From Lepidodermella squamata (lineage: Eukaryota; Gastrotricha): a stretch of DNA of 64,000 bases. Of the stretch, positions 30,619-42,792 are shown one piece after another. A model generated the notes under the pieces. The model ran no database searches. It was not told the origin of the DNA and saw only the letters and a program-made list of their open reading frames with translations. The DNA lies in the NCBI GenBank assembly GCA_047495785.1, contig JBLDXI010000024.1, forward strand, positions 2,790,001 to 2,854,000. The letters run 5' to 3'. The translations under genes were made by a program, and so were the position numbers. Position 1 is the stretch's first letter, and each line of letters begins with the position of its first letter.

Positions 30619-31202
30619 TCATTTCAAGTAAGTGTTTGGCCGCGGCTGATTGGCACTAGCAGCTGCTGTCTCCTGTTCAGTTGCCGCACGGAAGTAACCC
30701 GGAATTTGCGGCCCCGGTGCGACAAAACCGCCCTGATTTCCATACACCTGTTGGTTGTAGCCACCCGGATTTAACAGTAATTCTTCACTGCTGAAAGCGC
30801 CGCCGCCGCCGCACTGCTCGCCAATGCAGTTGCAATTTGAAGTGGTGCAACAGGCCATTTGAACGGGCAGCCGGGTTAGACCTGGCGTGATACGCGGGCA
30901 GTCGCTTGCGTCACCTGTACAGCGTTGCACGACCATGTCGGCTTTGGCGTCGAGGGCTAGGAAGCAGTAGGGCTGGGATTGGCAATCGGCAACGTGGTGA
31001 CGATCGGCGCAGTCTTTAGCTTTGCCAGAGCAAGAAAAGCATTGAATCGCATCTGGAAAATTTTGAAAAATTTAAAAATCAGCAATAAATTTTAAAAATT
31101 TTCGAAATTAGATAAAAATAGAAAAATTCTGAATATACCTCCGTAGCCATTGCAAAGTCCCATGACTACGACCACAGACAGGAAAACAGGTTTGCTGAGC
31201 AT
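30619..31202 (-). CDS. Ly6-like secreted protein, L2
   Basis: Two exons, 31202-31139 and 31052-30619 (GGAG|GTATAT donor, TTTCCAG acceptor, phase 1), encode 165 aa. A leader of ~21 residues precedes IQCFSCSG and the Ly6-like cysteine pattern, ending CCTTSNCNCIGEQC. Instead of a GPI signal, the C-terminal ~65 residues are a Gly/Pro/Gln-rich low-complexity tail, so the product is probably secreted. It lies head to tail with L1 and head to head with L3, whose start codon is about 300 bp away. Confidence 0.75.
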
Positions 31203-31496
31203 TTTAAAAATTCAAAAAAAATTCAGAATAATTCTAATACGTGTATACGGATGTTTTTTTTAAGCTGATGATGCTAAAGATGATTATTTTCGAGCTTTTT
31301 ATAGCCCAACTGATTTTGTGTTACCCAACCTCGTATACCCATCGTAACATGCAGCACGAGATTGCGCCATTTTTGGTTACGATTTTTCGCAATCGATTGT
31401 TCGAACGCGGTTAAAAAGGGCCTGAAATTTCCAAGATTCTCATCGAATTCAACATTTAATTTATTCACACATTAGTCGCCTAGATCCTCAGAACAA

Positions 31497-32053
31497 ATGA
31501 TGAATCATCAGATCAACTGTTTTGGCGCCCTTCTCGTCGTACTGGTTGCATTTTCCGAATTTAAATTCGGCGGTGAGTTGAAATTTTTGAAATGTCTGAA
31601 ACTAGGTCAATTTGAATTTTTCGATTTTTAGACGCAATTTTTTGCTTCTCCTGCACCGGTCGGGTTAGCCGATGCGATAACCGTAACCGGCGGCCTATCG
31701 ACTGCGGCTCGCAGCCTTTCTGCTTCATCTCCGTCGACCGCAAGGCAGACGCCGTTGTGCAGCGCTGCACCGGCGACCCGACCGACTGCCCGAAGGTGGT
31801 TGAAGTAAACCCGAACCTGCCCATCGAACAACTGTGCTGCACCACGCACCGCTGCAACTGCGTCGGCCGCCAGTGCCCTGAAATGCTGGTCGGCGCCGCG
31901 CCGTCCCTGGCCGGCACCCCGCTCGGACCCGGCGGTATCGAGGAGCGAATGGCGATGGGCGTTGGTTACGGCGGTGGAGCTGTCTACGCGGCACCCGTCC
32001 CGCCGGCTATGGGTGGAATGGGCGGAATGGGTGGCATGGGTGCTTACTACTAA
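31497..32053 (+). CDS. Ly6-like secreted protein, L3
   Basis: Two exons, 31497-31572 and 31632-32053 (59-nt intron, phase 1), encode 165 aa if the first of two adjacent ATGs is used. A signal peptide is followed by DAIFCFSCTG and the same cysteine framework as L2, with the shared motif VVQRCTGD.TDCP. The tail is Gly/Met/Ala-rich and ends in MGGMGGMGGMGAYY. L2 and L3 have the same length, so they are probably a duplicated divergent pair sharing a promoter region. AATAAA is at 32109-32114. Confidence 0.78.
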
Positions 32054-32114
32054 CAGATTTTTCATCTTTTGTGATTTTTTTGATAAATTGTGTAACGGAA
32101 CATAGAAGAATAAA

Positions 32115-33148
32115 CAGCGAACTTTGTTGAAGGAATTTCATCTCATCGATACAGCGCGAAATACCTTTCGTAGATGCAAATTTTCGTAATAAATTCAGAT
32201 TTTTCAATTTTTCAACATATTTTCGCAAAATAATTTTTCGTGCCTATGCAAAATTTAGGACGTTTATTTGCTTATTCAACAGTATTTTTGGAGTTTCAAG
32301 ACTCGCACTTTAAATTCCGGTAAAAGTTCGAAAAAATTAACAAAAATTAATAACTTTTTTCATTCACGAGAAGTGACATTTTTATTTTCATTCTTGAAAA
32401 TCCCAAAATAATCTGAGCTCCAAGTGGGTCAATAGTTTTCAACCCGTCGTCTAATGAATCATAAATTATGGGCTCACCAACAATTTCAACGGATTTTGAC
32501 GGAATCATTTTCAGCGCATTCGAAAACCGCTATAGAAATCGATAATCTCGAGCCTTGGAACCGATTAGTTGCCTGTTTGAGAATTAGTGGAGGAAATGCA
32601 TTTACAAATGTCGCTGCTTTGGAAAGGCACGACATCTCTTTCTATTTCTCTCAAAATTGAATATTTTCTTTGGTTTTTTTCGTATGAAAAAGAAGCTGTT
32701 AGGCTCCACTCCTGTTGCGCATTGTGCAAGTCCACCTGGTTGGCCAGGTTACGCCATGTTGACCTAGCTTCGGACAAACAAATTTACAAAGTCATTTTTT
32801 ATTTTTGATATTTTGGTACCATGGGATAGCCCGTGAAATTCTGAGTATTATTTCCCATTCCTAATTTATATTTTCTGACTTCGATAGATAATTTATTGAT
32901 AATGAATGTCAATTAAGAAAAAAAAATAATTAGCCTATGACAAATTATTATATAGTTATCAAACGATTCCTTCTAATATTGCAGCAAATCAATTTATTTT
33001 CAGCGTCTTTTTGATTAATCTGTAAGTGGCAAACCCCGGAAATAACATGCTGACCAAAAGATATTGCCATCCATATCTTACAGCTTGGGAGCTCAACCAA
33101 TGACTGTCCATTAAAATTAAATAATCACATTCTCCGTATGTGCCTATT
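32115..33148. other. Intergenic
   Basis: AT-rich region downstream of the Ly6 gene L3 and the first lectin/kringle gene, which converge here. No gene or repeat is recognised. Confidence 0.5.
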
Positions 33149-35972
33149 TCATTTGCCGATTTCAGTCTCGCAAATGAAAAAGCACTTGCTAGAACACGGC
33201 GTATCGTCCCAGAGCCCAGCTTTGTCCTGCCAGATACCGGAGCATGAAGTGCCACCATTTGGCTCTCCAGGGTTAAAGTACAGAGAAGTCACTGGCTCGC
33301 CATTCTCCCATGTAGTAGACGGGATACTGTTTCCGTAATTTCGCAATCCTATCCACAAAAACCCCGTGCCAAAATACATTCCTCGTAGAAAAAAATCATA
33401 ACATGATAAAGGTCTCATTACGATGATTTGAACTTACTTCCAGCGTTCATCGAGAAACTCTGAATAAACTGCTGTTCGTCGTAGGTGGTGATCGAAACCA
33501 GATGCCAGTTGTTTTTCTTGCATATAGCATTCGCCTCATCATAAGTTGATGGTATGCTGTACAGCTTGTAGCAACTGCCTTTGAAGTAGTACGGGCACCA
33601 GTCCTCTGCCTTCATTTTACACAAGGCATTAGCCGTGCCCGTCAATGGCTCCGTAGTCCAGTCGTAGCCATCCGTCGCCGATGGCAAACTCGTTAAGGCC
33701 GCGTGCGGGTACCAGACACTGTTGAAAATCTGCCCGTTAGCCCAGTCTGACTCGGCTAAGAAAGACATTGCGCTTTAGAAATTATGCCTGAATAGGTTTC
33801 CGTGCTAAGTAGGACTACCATTTTTGAAATTTTTTCAGAAAATACAGAAATCTAACCAAAAGACAGCCCATGAATTGTGCCATTCTATGTTCTTCGACCT
33901 CACGGTTTTTAGGTTTATTCCAAACTTCTTCATTTTGATGAAATTTTTGCTTCACTTTCTGCTACAGAAATATAATAAAGTCTATATCAGAACTGCGCCG
34001 GCATCGGATTCGACCACGCCATCTATTTGGCTTATTCAAACCTTCTTGATTTGGATGTTAACTATAGATTAACAACTTACGGCACATAGGTACATCACAG
34101 GCCTCTGGTTGGCCGTTGTCACTTCGATAACACCAGACGCTGTTGTTGAAGAGGCTCGGGTCAGGGTTGCGACAGTAAGAATGGCTCAGGTACCAGTCCG
34201 GGTAGGCTTGCCAGTTCGCTCTGTAAGTGTTGTTTACGTGGTCCCATGTGCGACAAGCTACCCCGCTGACAGTCTGAGATACAGAACCGTAGTATTCACG
34301 GCCATTCGGGGTGAAACGGCAAGAATCAGGCCAAGACATGGATATCGCTTAAAAAAAAATGTGTTAAATGGCATGATAAGCTGCAAATAGGTCTTATTAC
34401 GCGTTTCACAAAGTGGCCATCTAGCGCCGTTTGGATTGACATCGATCATGGGAGGAATCGAATAGCCGTTAACAGTATTGGTATAGTAATAAGATACAAT
34501 GCCAAAGTTTTCACTGGTCCCGCCATTAGGCTCTCTGGATTATTATACTTGATGATTCTAGAGATTGAAGTTTAATCAACTCACCCCGACAACCAGCGCC
34601 ATCGATCGTACAGTGGATCGAGCAACGTCAAGCTGCCATCCATTGTCGTCCAGTTACCCTCGTGACCATCGTCAACCCAATCAACCCAGCCATCTCGCTT
34701 TGCCGAAAGTCGTCTACTCAAGTAATTCCAAACTAGGGAGTGCTTGATAGTGCCTGCCGGGGTCATCAGTTTACCACCCATCTTACGGCAGCTTGTAGCA
34801 GCCGCAGAAAACGTTGTATAGCCTTTGTGGAGGGAGAGGCAGACGTCCCTGTAACGCAGGCCGAACGGACAGACACCCGGGTTGGTGATGCCGTATTCGT
34901 AGAAGACCATATTCGCAGCTGCGGTCTTGTCAACGTCGAAGCATGACTTGTACTTCGGATAGCAAGTGCCCAAGTAGAACGTAAATGAAATGCAGCTCAT
35001 GGTTGCCTGGCAAGCATCCCTGCACTGCTTAAAAGTAGTGTTTGGTATTGATTTGATGTCAATATTGCCACACTGGACAGTGGTAGAGTAACTGGGTGGG
35101 CGGTCAGCGTTAACTTTTTCGTAAACCCAGATCTCAGATGTCAGATCCGCTGCAGGGTTCTCACAAGAGCTGTACTTCAGGCAGCACATTTTGGTTAATT
35201 TCAAGTAGGTGAACGCAACACATTGACTGCCATATATTCGATTGCAGCGATCAGCGCACTGTTGAGGGCCTGAGACTAATTGGCACGCTGGGGTCGTAAT
35301 GTCATTTCCCATGCAATCGCCTCGCCGTTTTACGTAACCGTTGATTTCTTCCACAGGGCGGCTCCAAAGATTTGAATCGAACAAAGCGTAGCCAGTCCAC
35401 CACTTCGAAATAGTGCTGTAGCTGTTTCTCAGAACCTGTGAGCATTACAGTAGCCTCGTTATTTCAGGATTTGGAAAATATATTAGTTCATTCTTTACCG
35501 AATAAAGAAAGGATCGCTGCGCGCGTGTTTCGAATGTCACCAGAACAGAGCCATGCGTCTCTTCACAATACTTCCATGCCGAATTGCGGTCGAGCATGGT
35601 GTTCATTCCATTCATGTAATAGCAGATATTGCTATCTGGGTCAATTACCCAGTCGGGTGGGCAAAACTGTCGTTTGTGGTACATTTGGTGCTGGAATTGC
35701 AGGTCTGGTATTAGAGGAGGAAGGGGCGTCGTTACATTTGGCGGATGTTGATACAGTTTGCATGATTTGAATGAAATGCTGTAAGCCACGCTGTCGCAGT
35801 CTTTCATCTGGCAGTAGATAAAGCACTCGCCAGATATTTTAGCCTCCACTTCGAAAATGGGGCTCAATGTTGATGGCAGCATGTTCGCAAATTCCGGCCG
35901 CGCAACCCAATCTTCATTTGGCCTTGCGGCCAGACTTGGTAGATGAATCAGGATAGTAATTAAGGCTAACAT
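33149..35972 (-). CDS. PAN/C-type lectin/kringle mosaic protein, K1
   Basis: Six exons on the minus strand: 35972-35499, 35435-34585, 34534-34401, 34347-34081, 33755-33438 and 33381-33149 (2,277 nt, 758 aa). All phases agree, and exon lengths 3, 4 and 5 (134, 267, 318 nt) are identical in K2 and K3. In order: signal peptide (~17 aa), a PAN-like segment, a partial C-type-lectin-like segment starting CPPDW, two PAN/apple-like Cys modules, a C-type lectin domain (CPFGLRYRDVC ... PLCETR), a kringle with six Cys and the YCRNPDP motif, and a C-terminal C-type lectin domain (CPYYFKGSCYK ... FFICETEIGK). It has no membrane segment, so it is predicted secreted. The exact architecture is not one I know. 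Confidence 0.85.
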
Positions 35973-36474
35973 GTACTCCAGCGTCGAAGAACTTTTATTG
36001 TAGCAAGTCGTAGCAAACAAGTTCTGGTTCTTTAAGTTTCCTGTTCCTTTTATTTTTTTATAGTGCGAAACAATTGCGCGACACCCTGCGTTCGATTTTT
36101 TCCAGAATGTGCGAGTTACGGGCGGGGATGGTAATTTCTCCAAGAAAATTGCAGTCAATTTTTTCACCTCGTCTAATTCTATGTTTACAACTCCATGTTA
36201 CAAGATTTTTACCTTCACACGAAGCAAGGCCCAATATGCTTATCACTCGATATTTCCCTGGAGTTTATGTTGCAATTTTACCTGAGGCGCGAGGGGCTCC
36301 TTGGAAACGATTCGGCATTTTTCCATGCGGAATAAATTATTACGGAAAACATGAAAGAACGAACTCTCAGATAATTATTCTTATCGATTCTAGAATAACA
36401 GAACAATCAACACAGCAAGGAAATGATCTTTCAGTATGTTACGTGTTCTTGTGGATGAATCATTTCCCGGAAAT
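35973..36474. other. K1 5' flank
   Basis: Promoter and 5' region of K1. It is AT-rich and duplicated in diverged form at ~36580-37060. Confidence 0.5.
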
Positions 36475-37060
36475 TTTGACCTCTACTTCTTAAATCGGAC
36501 TCATTGTTAATGGCATCAAGTTCGCAAATTGTGGGCTGGCAACCCAATCCTGGTTAAAATTTTAGATTAAGGAGAAAATTAATCAGAGATATCATTTATT
36601 CCAGCTTCGAAGTTATTTTATTGTAGCAGATCGCCGTGAACAAGTTCTCGTTCTATGAGTACCTATTCTCTTTTTTGTTTTCATTGTGCGATAAAATTCG
36701 CGCTGAATTACGCGACACGTTGCGTTCGATTTATCCCTGAATACGCGAGTCCTGCTGGGATGGAAGTTTATACAATAATATTGTATGCTGTCTTTTACTC
36801 CTCCAAAACCTCTATGTGTATACCTATGTTACTAGTTGTTTATCTTCACTTCAAGCGAGGCCTAGTACCTTTGTCACTCAATACTTCCCAGGATTTTATG
36901 TTACTTTTTACCCGAGGTGTGAGGCGTTCCAAAAAACGTTATTTTCCCATGCGCAAAACAATATTACGGGAAAGACGAAAGAGCAAACTCTCAGAAAAAT
37001 AGTTGATGCTCAATCTGATTGATTCTAGAATAGCAGAACAGTCAACACATGCAGGCCGAT
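36475..37060 (-). pseudogene. Fragment of a K-family gene: 5' flank and start of exon 1
   Basis: This stretch is a diverged direct repeat of ~35850-36450, which is the K1 promoter and beginning of exon 1. Shared landmarks include gaacaagttct, ttttattgtagca, cgcgacac..tgcgttcgatt and the gcaacccaatc segment corresponding to the N-terminal coding region. The start codon region is degraded and the copy ends near 36475 inside what would be exon 1. It has no downstream exons, so it is a truncated duplicate. Confidence 0.6.
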
Positions 37061-37278
37061 CAAGCGGCGATTCGATCGACCTCGTTCTGGTCGTGCGTCT
37101 GAGCCTCGATAAAGGTAGCGCTCGTGCTGGCGAAGGTAAGGTCATCGGCATTGGCGACAAGGGAGATCCCAGGCGCACTCGGGGGCAGAGCAGGCCTCCT
37201 ATGAGGATGCTGTAGAGAGAGGAAAAATCGGGGACCATTGCGGACCTGCCGGCTGCGAGGAAACCGGCCAGCGATCAC
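37060..37278 (-). mobile_element. Reverse transcriptase fragment (non-LTR-like)
   Basis: A GC-rich island on the minus strand encodes about 70 residues including ANADDLTFAS, which resembles the YADD box of LINE-type reverse transcriptases, with a following TFIEAQTH..NEVDRIAA segment typical of the helix after that box. A second frame upstream carries a PLSP motif. The rest of the element is absent and the first residue of the box is altered, so this is a decayed piece. Confidence 0.35.
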
Positions 37279-37809
37279 GAAAGTTATGGGCGAGCAGATC
37301 GATATATATTATTACAAATCTGAGCAAACAAAGATGTCATTCGCCGATTGCCTATTGATATGGGTTAATGCAGAACATTTATGACATAATGTTGACTTTA
37401 TCACCTGGAAATGAAGTCAAATTTGTGAAAAGTATGATTTGGGAACAAAAAGTCAGCTTTATTATTTCTCTAAAGTCTCTCATGTTTTATCTCACAAACA
37501 TAGGTATATGTGCCGTAGACCGTGCTACCGCCGATAAAGTCGACCAGCCTACTGGACTCCACTATCAAGCCCACTAAAAATAAAAGTCAATGATAACAGA
37601 CACAGGCAATCGGAAAATGTTGCCGGTGTCCCTGCAAGGCAGAGGAGAATAACCGATGTTACTTCAAACCTCATCTCTACAAATTGTCCGTCGAATGGTA
37701 CATCAATGGGTCTGACATTATAGAGTTTTGTTTTCACTAATTTCCTAGTTTCTTATTTCGATTAGATAAGTTTTAGTTATTCTCAATTCAGGAAAGATGC
37801 TCCGTTGGT
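37279..37809. other. Intergenic
   Basis: No gene is seen between the reverse transcriptase fragment and the end of K2. Confidence 0.45.
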
Positions 37810-40676
37810 TTATTTGCCAATCTCCGTCTCGCAAATAAAGAAGTACTTTGTATCACACGGAACGTCATCCCAGAGTCCAAGATTAGCCTGCCAAATGCCA
37901 TTGCATGTATTGCTTCCATCTGGCTGGCTAGGGCCAAAGAACTTAGCCAGCACTGGTTCGCCATTTTCCCATGTCGTAGATGGGACATTTCCATTATTTC
38001 GTAATCCGATCCAAAGAAATCCTGGACTGAAATACATTCCTGTTTGAAAAATCGCCATGTTATGTGTACGAGTGTCATTATTAAGTACTCACTCCCTGTG
38101 TTTTGCGTAAAACCTTGGATAAATTTTTGCTCTTCGTAATTAGCTATAGAGACCAAGTGCCACTTGTTTTTCTTGCAGATATCGTTCGCTTCGTCATAAG
38201 TTGCCAAGATGCTATAGACCTTGTAACAGCTGCCTTTGAAGTAGTACGGACACCAGTCTTCCGTCTTCATTTCACACAACGGATTAGCAGTACCAGCCAG
38301 TGGCTCCGTAGTCCAGTCGTAGCCATCCGACGCCGATGGCGAACTTGTTATGGCCGCATGTGGATACCAGACGCTGTTGAAAATCTGCCCATCGGCCCAG
38401 TCGGATTCAGCTGAAAACAAAAACATTTCTTGATACGGCATTCATATGAAAGAAATAATGGTCTTTCTTTTTTAAAATTCCTTTCTCTACGACGGCCCAT
38501 ATTAAGGCGGTGTTGACTCGTCGCGATGTATTTTCAAGATTATGTGACGTGGGAATCAACAAAAATGAAATGTGAAGGATGATGGATGATAGGCCTAAAA
38601 CTTGAAACTTACGGCACATGGGTACATCGCAAGCTTCAGGCTGACCGTTGTCGCTTCGATAACACCAAACGCTGTTGTTGAATAGGCTCGGATCCGGATT
38701 GCGGCAGTATGACTGAGCCACGTACCAGTCTGGGTAAGCTTGCCACTTCGCCCTGTATGTGTTGTTAGCATGGTCCCAAGTCCTGCAAGGCACACCGCTA
38801 ACAGTTTGCGCTTGGGTTCCGTAATATTCGCGGCCATTAGGGGTGAAACGGCAAGAATCAGGCCATGACATTGAAATAGCTATAAAAGTGAAGAAGTTGC
38901 ATGAAAAATGACATGCTGTGCGGTTGGGAGAGAAGCCTTTTCCTTACGCGTTTCGCAAGCAGACAGCCGTGATCCACTCCCGTCGACGAGAGCATAACTT
39001 GAAAAACCATTGATGACATCGATTCTATTATAGTGTAATACACCAAAGTTTTCACCGGTCCCGCCATTAGGCTCCGTACCGCTGAGATGAGAAATCAATA
39101 ATGAGATCATTTCCGTACACATAAATGAAGCAGTTACTTTATCCACCACACCCATCGCTCGTAGAATGGATCGAGCAGGGTTAAGCTGCCATCAATAGTA
39201 GTCCAGTTTCTTTCGTGGCCATCGTCACTCCAATCGACGTAACATAAACTATCGATTACAGGCCTAACTTGTGTTAAGTATGACGAGAGTAAGGCCCGTT
39301 TTAACAAGCCAGACGGAGTCAACAATTTGCCACCCATTTTTCGGCACTTTGTGGCGCCCGAGTAACCATCTGTTCGAGCTGTAATTAAAGCTAGGCAGAC
39401 ATCTCGGTAGCGCAGACCATAGGGACAAACGCCCGGATTGTTGCTGCCGAATTCGTAGTACGTTACCGGTGGGCTGCCTGCAATCTTCGCTACATCGATG
39501 CAGCCTTTGTACTTTAACACGCAATGTGATGTCGATGTCACGTGTGAATAAGCTACGCAGCCGGGCGTGCTACGACACGCGTCATTGCACTGCTTCAGTG
39601 TCAAGCCGTCAATTCCTTTTATGTCAACACTTGAGCATTGAGAGTTCGAAAGGATAGAGGTAGGTGGGCGGTCTGCGTGGATTTTATCATACATCCAACT
39701 CTCAGAAGTAAGATCGGCGGTGGGGATTTCGCAAGATTTAGTCTTCAGACAACACATTCGGGTCAATTTCAGGAAAGCGAACGCCACGCATTGACTGCCA
39801 TAGATTCGGTTGCATCGATCAGCACACTCCTGAGGACCTGAAGCTAATATACATACTGGGTTAGTTATATCATTTCCAGAGCAATCGCCGCGTCGTTTGA
39901 CGTAGCCACTGATTTCCTCAATCGGTCGGCTCCAAAGATTCGAGTCAAACAATGCGTAACCTGTCCACCATTTCGGAATGACTTCGTAATTGTTTCGGAG
40001 TACCTGCGGCGATACAAATTAAACTCATATTTTCACTAGTTACAGTTCATTGTGGTTCTATGACTAAAGAGCACGCGATCTAAGAGCAACGATTAAAGAG
40101 CAATGCGTTAAGAGCAACCGATTTAAGAGCAATTGGCCATAAGAGCAATTATCAATGATAAATCAGGGCAAAAAAGTGGCACGCGACTTCATTTTTTTCT
40201 GAAGGCGATCAAGTGAATACGGGAGCCGATTAAGCAGCAATTCAGGCATCTTAATCGGTCGAGATTCACTTGATTAGGAAAAGGAATAATTGCTCTTATG
40301 ACCAATTGCTCTTAAATCAATTGCTCTCTTATCGGTTGCTCTTAATGCATTGCTCTTTAATCGTTGCTCTTAGATCGCGTGCTCTTTAGTCATAGAACCT
40401 TCATTGTACCGAATAAAGAAAGGTTCGTTGCTGTTGAGATTTGAATGTCACCAGAGTCGAGCCTTGAGCTTCCTCACAAAACTTCCATGCCGAGTTGCGA
40501 TCAACCGGATTGTTCATCCCATTGATGTAATAGCAGATCTGGCTATCTGGATCCATTTCCCAATCAGGTGGACAAAACTGTCGCTTTTGGTACATTTGGT
40601 GCTTGAATTGTGGGTCTGGTTTTAGAGGCGGAAGGGGTGTTGTTACATTTGGAGGATGCTGATACAGCTTGCATGA
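37810..40676 (-). CDS. PAN/C-type lectin/kringle mosaic protein, K2 (5'-truncated)
   Basis: Exons 2-6 are intact: 40003-39138, 39081-38948, 38879-38613, 38410-38093 and 38039-37810 (1,815 nt, phases agree). They encode two PAN-like modules, a C-type lectin domain, a kringle and a terminal C-type lectin domain, as in K1 and K3. Exon 1 survives only as its 3' part (~40676-40410: SCKLYQHPPNV to FLYS). The signal peptide and first PAN-like segment are missing because a deletion joins this exon to the K-family fragment upstream (40686-41119). A 346-bp MITE lies in intron 1, beginning 10 nt past the exon 1 donor GT. Without a leader the gene is probably not secreted in its present form. Confidence 0.75.
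40046..40407. mobile_element. hAT-type MITE with 8-bp target duplication
   Basis: The element spans 40054-40399 (346 bp), flanked by TTCATTGT at 40046-40053 and 40400-40407. Long terminal inverted repeats of roughly 100 bp begin GGTTCTATGACTAAAGAG. Each arm holds several copies of an AAGAGCAA motif at ~15-bp intervals, with one small indel between arms. No transposase is present. An 8-bp target duplication points to the hAT superfamily. It sits in intron 1 of K2 next to the 5' splice site. Confidence 0.85.
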
Positions 40677-40685
40677 TTCATATGC

Positions 40686-41647
40686 CTCAAACACGCGTCA
40701 TTACACTGTTGCCTTGTCAAGCCTGTCGCCGATTTGATGTCTCCGCCCGAGCATTGCGAGTTGGAAACGATCGCTGCAGGCGGGCGATCTGCGTGGATCT
40801 TATCGTAGATCCAAACCTCAGATGTCAGATCGGCGGTAGGAATTTCGCAAGATTTGGTCTTCAGACAGCACCTCTGGGTCAATTTCAGGAAAGCGAACGA
40901 CACGCATTGACTGCCATAGATTCGGTTGCATCGATCAGCACACTCTTGAGGACCTGATGCTAATATACACACTGGACTAGTTATATCATTTCCAGAGCAA
41001 TCGCCGCGTCGTTTGACGTAGCCACTGATTTCCTCAACCGGTCGGCTCCAAAGATTCGAGTCAAACAATGCGTAACCTGTCCACCATTTCGGGATGGTCC
41101 CGTGACTGTTGCTGAGTACCTGCGGCGATAAAATAGGTCATTTAATTAATATATTTGCTACGGATGATTTTACCGAATAAAGAAAGGTTCGTTGCTGTTG
41201 GTTTTCGAATGTCACAAGATTCGAGCCTTGAGCTTCCTCGCAGAACTTCCATGCCGAGTTGCGATCAACCGGAGTGTCCATTCCATTTATTTAATAGCAG
41301 ATGTGGCTATCTGGGTCCATTACCCACTCAGGTGGACAAAACTGTCGTTTGTGGTACATTTGATGCTTGAATTGTAGGTCTGGTTTTAGAGGCGGAAGGG
41401 GTGTTGTTACATTTGGAGGATGCTGATAGAGTTTGCATGATTTGAATGAGTTGCTGTAAGCTACGCTGTCGCAATTCTTCATCTGACAGTAGACAAAACA
41501 TTCGCCGGTAAATTTGGCCTCCACCTCGAAAATAGGGCTCAAGGTGGACGGCAACATGTTAGCGAAATCCGATCTACCGAGCCAGTCCTCATCCGGCCTT
41601 GCAGCAAGATTTGGCAAAGCTATTAGGGCCACAATAATAACGAACAT
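40686..41647 (-). pseudogene. K-family pseudogene, K4 (exon 1 plus part of exon 2)
   Basis: Exon 1 (41647-41174, 474 nt, same length as in K1 and K3) encodes a signal peptide and PAN-like segment but has TAA at 41293-41291 where K3 has TAC. Intron 1 is 54 nt and differs from that of K3 at about one position. Exon 2 begins at 41119 and matches K3 closely until ~40686, where it stops after QQCNDACL and is joined out of frame to the middle of K2 exon 1. A deletion between two tandem copies explains the junction. No protein with the family architecture can be made from this locus. Confidence 0.8.
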
Positions 41648-42792
41648 TTTCGCCTAAAAGTGTAACATATGGCGGGCTTTCTGTCTTTCAAGCTTCTTTT
41701 CAACGTTATTGCATTATTTATTCTCCCGCTGGCTATGAATAGTGATAACAGGCGATAGGCAGGTGTCACGTACAAAGTGACGTTCCCTTCTGTTTTGCTC
41801 AGTGGCTTTCCGCTATCTTTCATACGCAAAAATCTTCGATCGACATATTTGTCGGAATGCTGAAGTTGAATCTCACGTGACTACTAGTTATATTTGCCCG
41901 ATTAATAAGTTATGCTTCCAATTATTGAACACTCTTTAGCGCTGGGCGCTTCATGTGACCTCTACCATCTCATTGTGGACAAAAGGTGGAAAGTTACCAA
42001 GACGGCATTTTATTGTCCTTTTATTAGTTCTAGCTACTCTGAAGAAATGTAATAGGCATTAAATCGATGTCCTTTTCAATAATTCAGAAAACATCACGGG
42101 TGTATTTTTCATAAAACCCATAGACAGTGCACTGTAACATTTAGTAAAGCAACGCACTTTCCATAGTGAATATATTCGAGCTGAATTCGCAAAGAGTGCG
42201 GCACGCGACCACTTTCTATTCCACCTAATGTCCTATCCGCCTATTATGAGGTGGAGGGGCGCTAGGTAGAGGGATTCGCCCCAGGTGAAATTAATTTCAA
42301 ATCCCAAAATTAAAGCAGATAATAAGACTCAAGAAATTATGGAAAAATCCCATCCAGGCAGGACTTACTGGTTCACGTGAAATTAAATATTGGTACCTAC
42401 TTTAATTTGGTATTGTTCGAATCAGAAACATTTCCCTTTGATATGCATTTTATTTCTTCAGTATAATATGTAACGGGTAATTTATGGGTTCCGAACTGCC
42501 AGTTTTGTTGGCTAGTCCGCGATTGTCTCTATAAACTGTGTGATCACTGTCAATAATTCCGATTACCGTATTTGTTCCAATAGCAGCCAAACAAATAATA
42601 GGGATGGGCGATTATCAGTGGATGGGACCGTATTCAACCAGAAAAAACCCCTAAAAATTAAGTAGGGGTTTCTCAAAGTGTCTGGTTTTGGCCCCGGATC
42701 GGAAATGATTTATGATCGGGTCCGAGGTGTCAACTCTGGTCCAGCATATAAACCAAACAATGTATAAGTTTAAGGTAATGTCAGTTGCAGGG
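41648..42792. other. Intergenic
   Basis: About 1.1 kb with no gene. A short hairpin (AAACCCCTA/TAGGGGTTT) lies at 42645-42671. Confidence 0.5.

Noticed and set aside
31561-32065. Minus-strand ORFs of 89-145 codons
   Set aside because: Antisense to the GC-rich coding exon of Ly6-like L3.
37788-38441. Single 217-codon ORF across K2 exons 5 and 6
   Set aside because: It reads through an intron; paralogues K1 and K3 show the spliced structure with conserved exon lengths.
42645-42671. Short hairpin AAACCCCTA/TAGGGGTTT
   Set aside because: A 9-bp stem in intergenic DNA of an animal genome is expected by chance and has no context suggesting an RNA gene.
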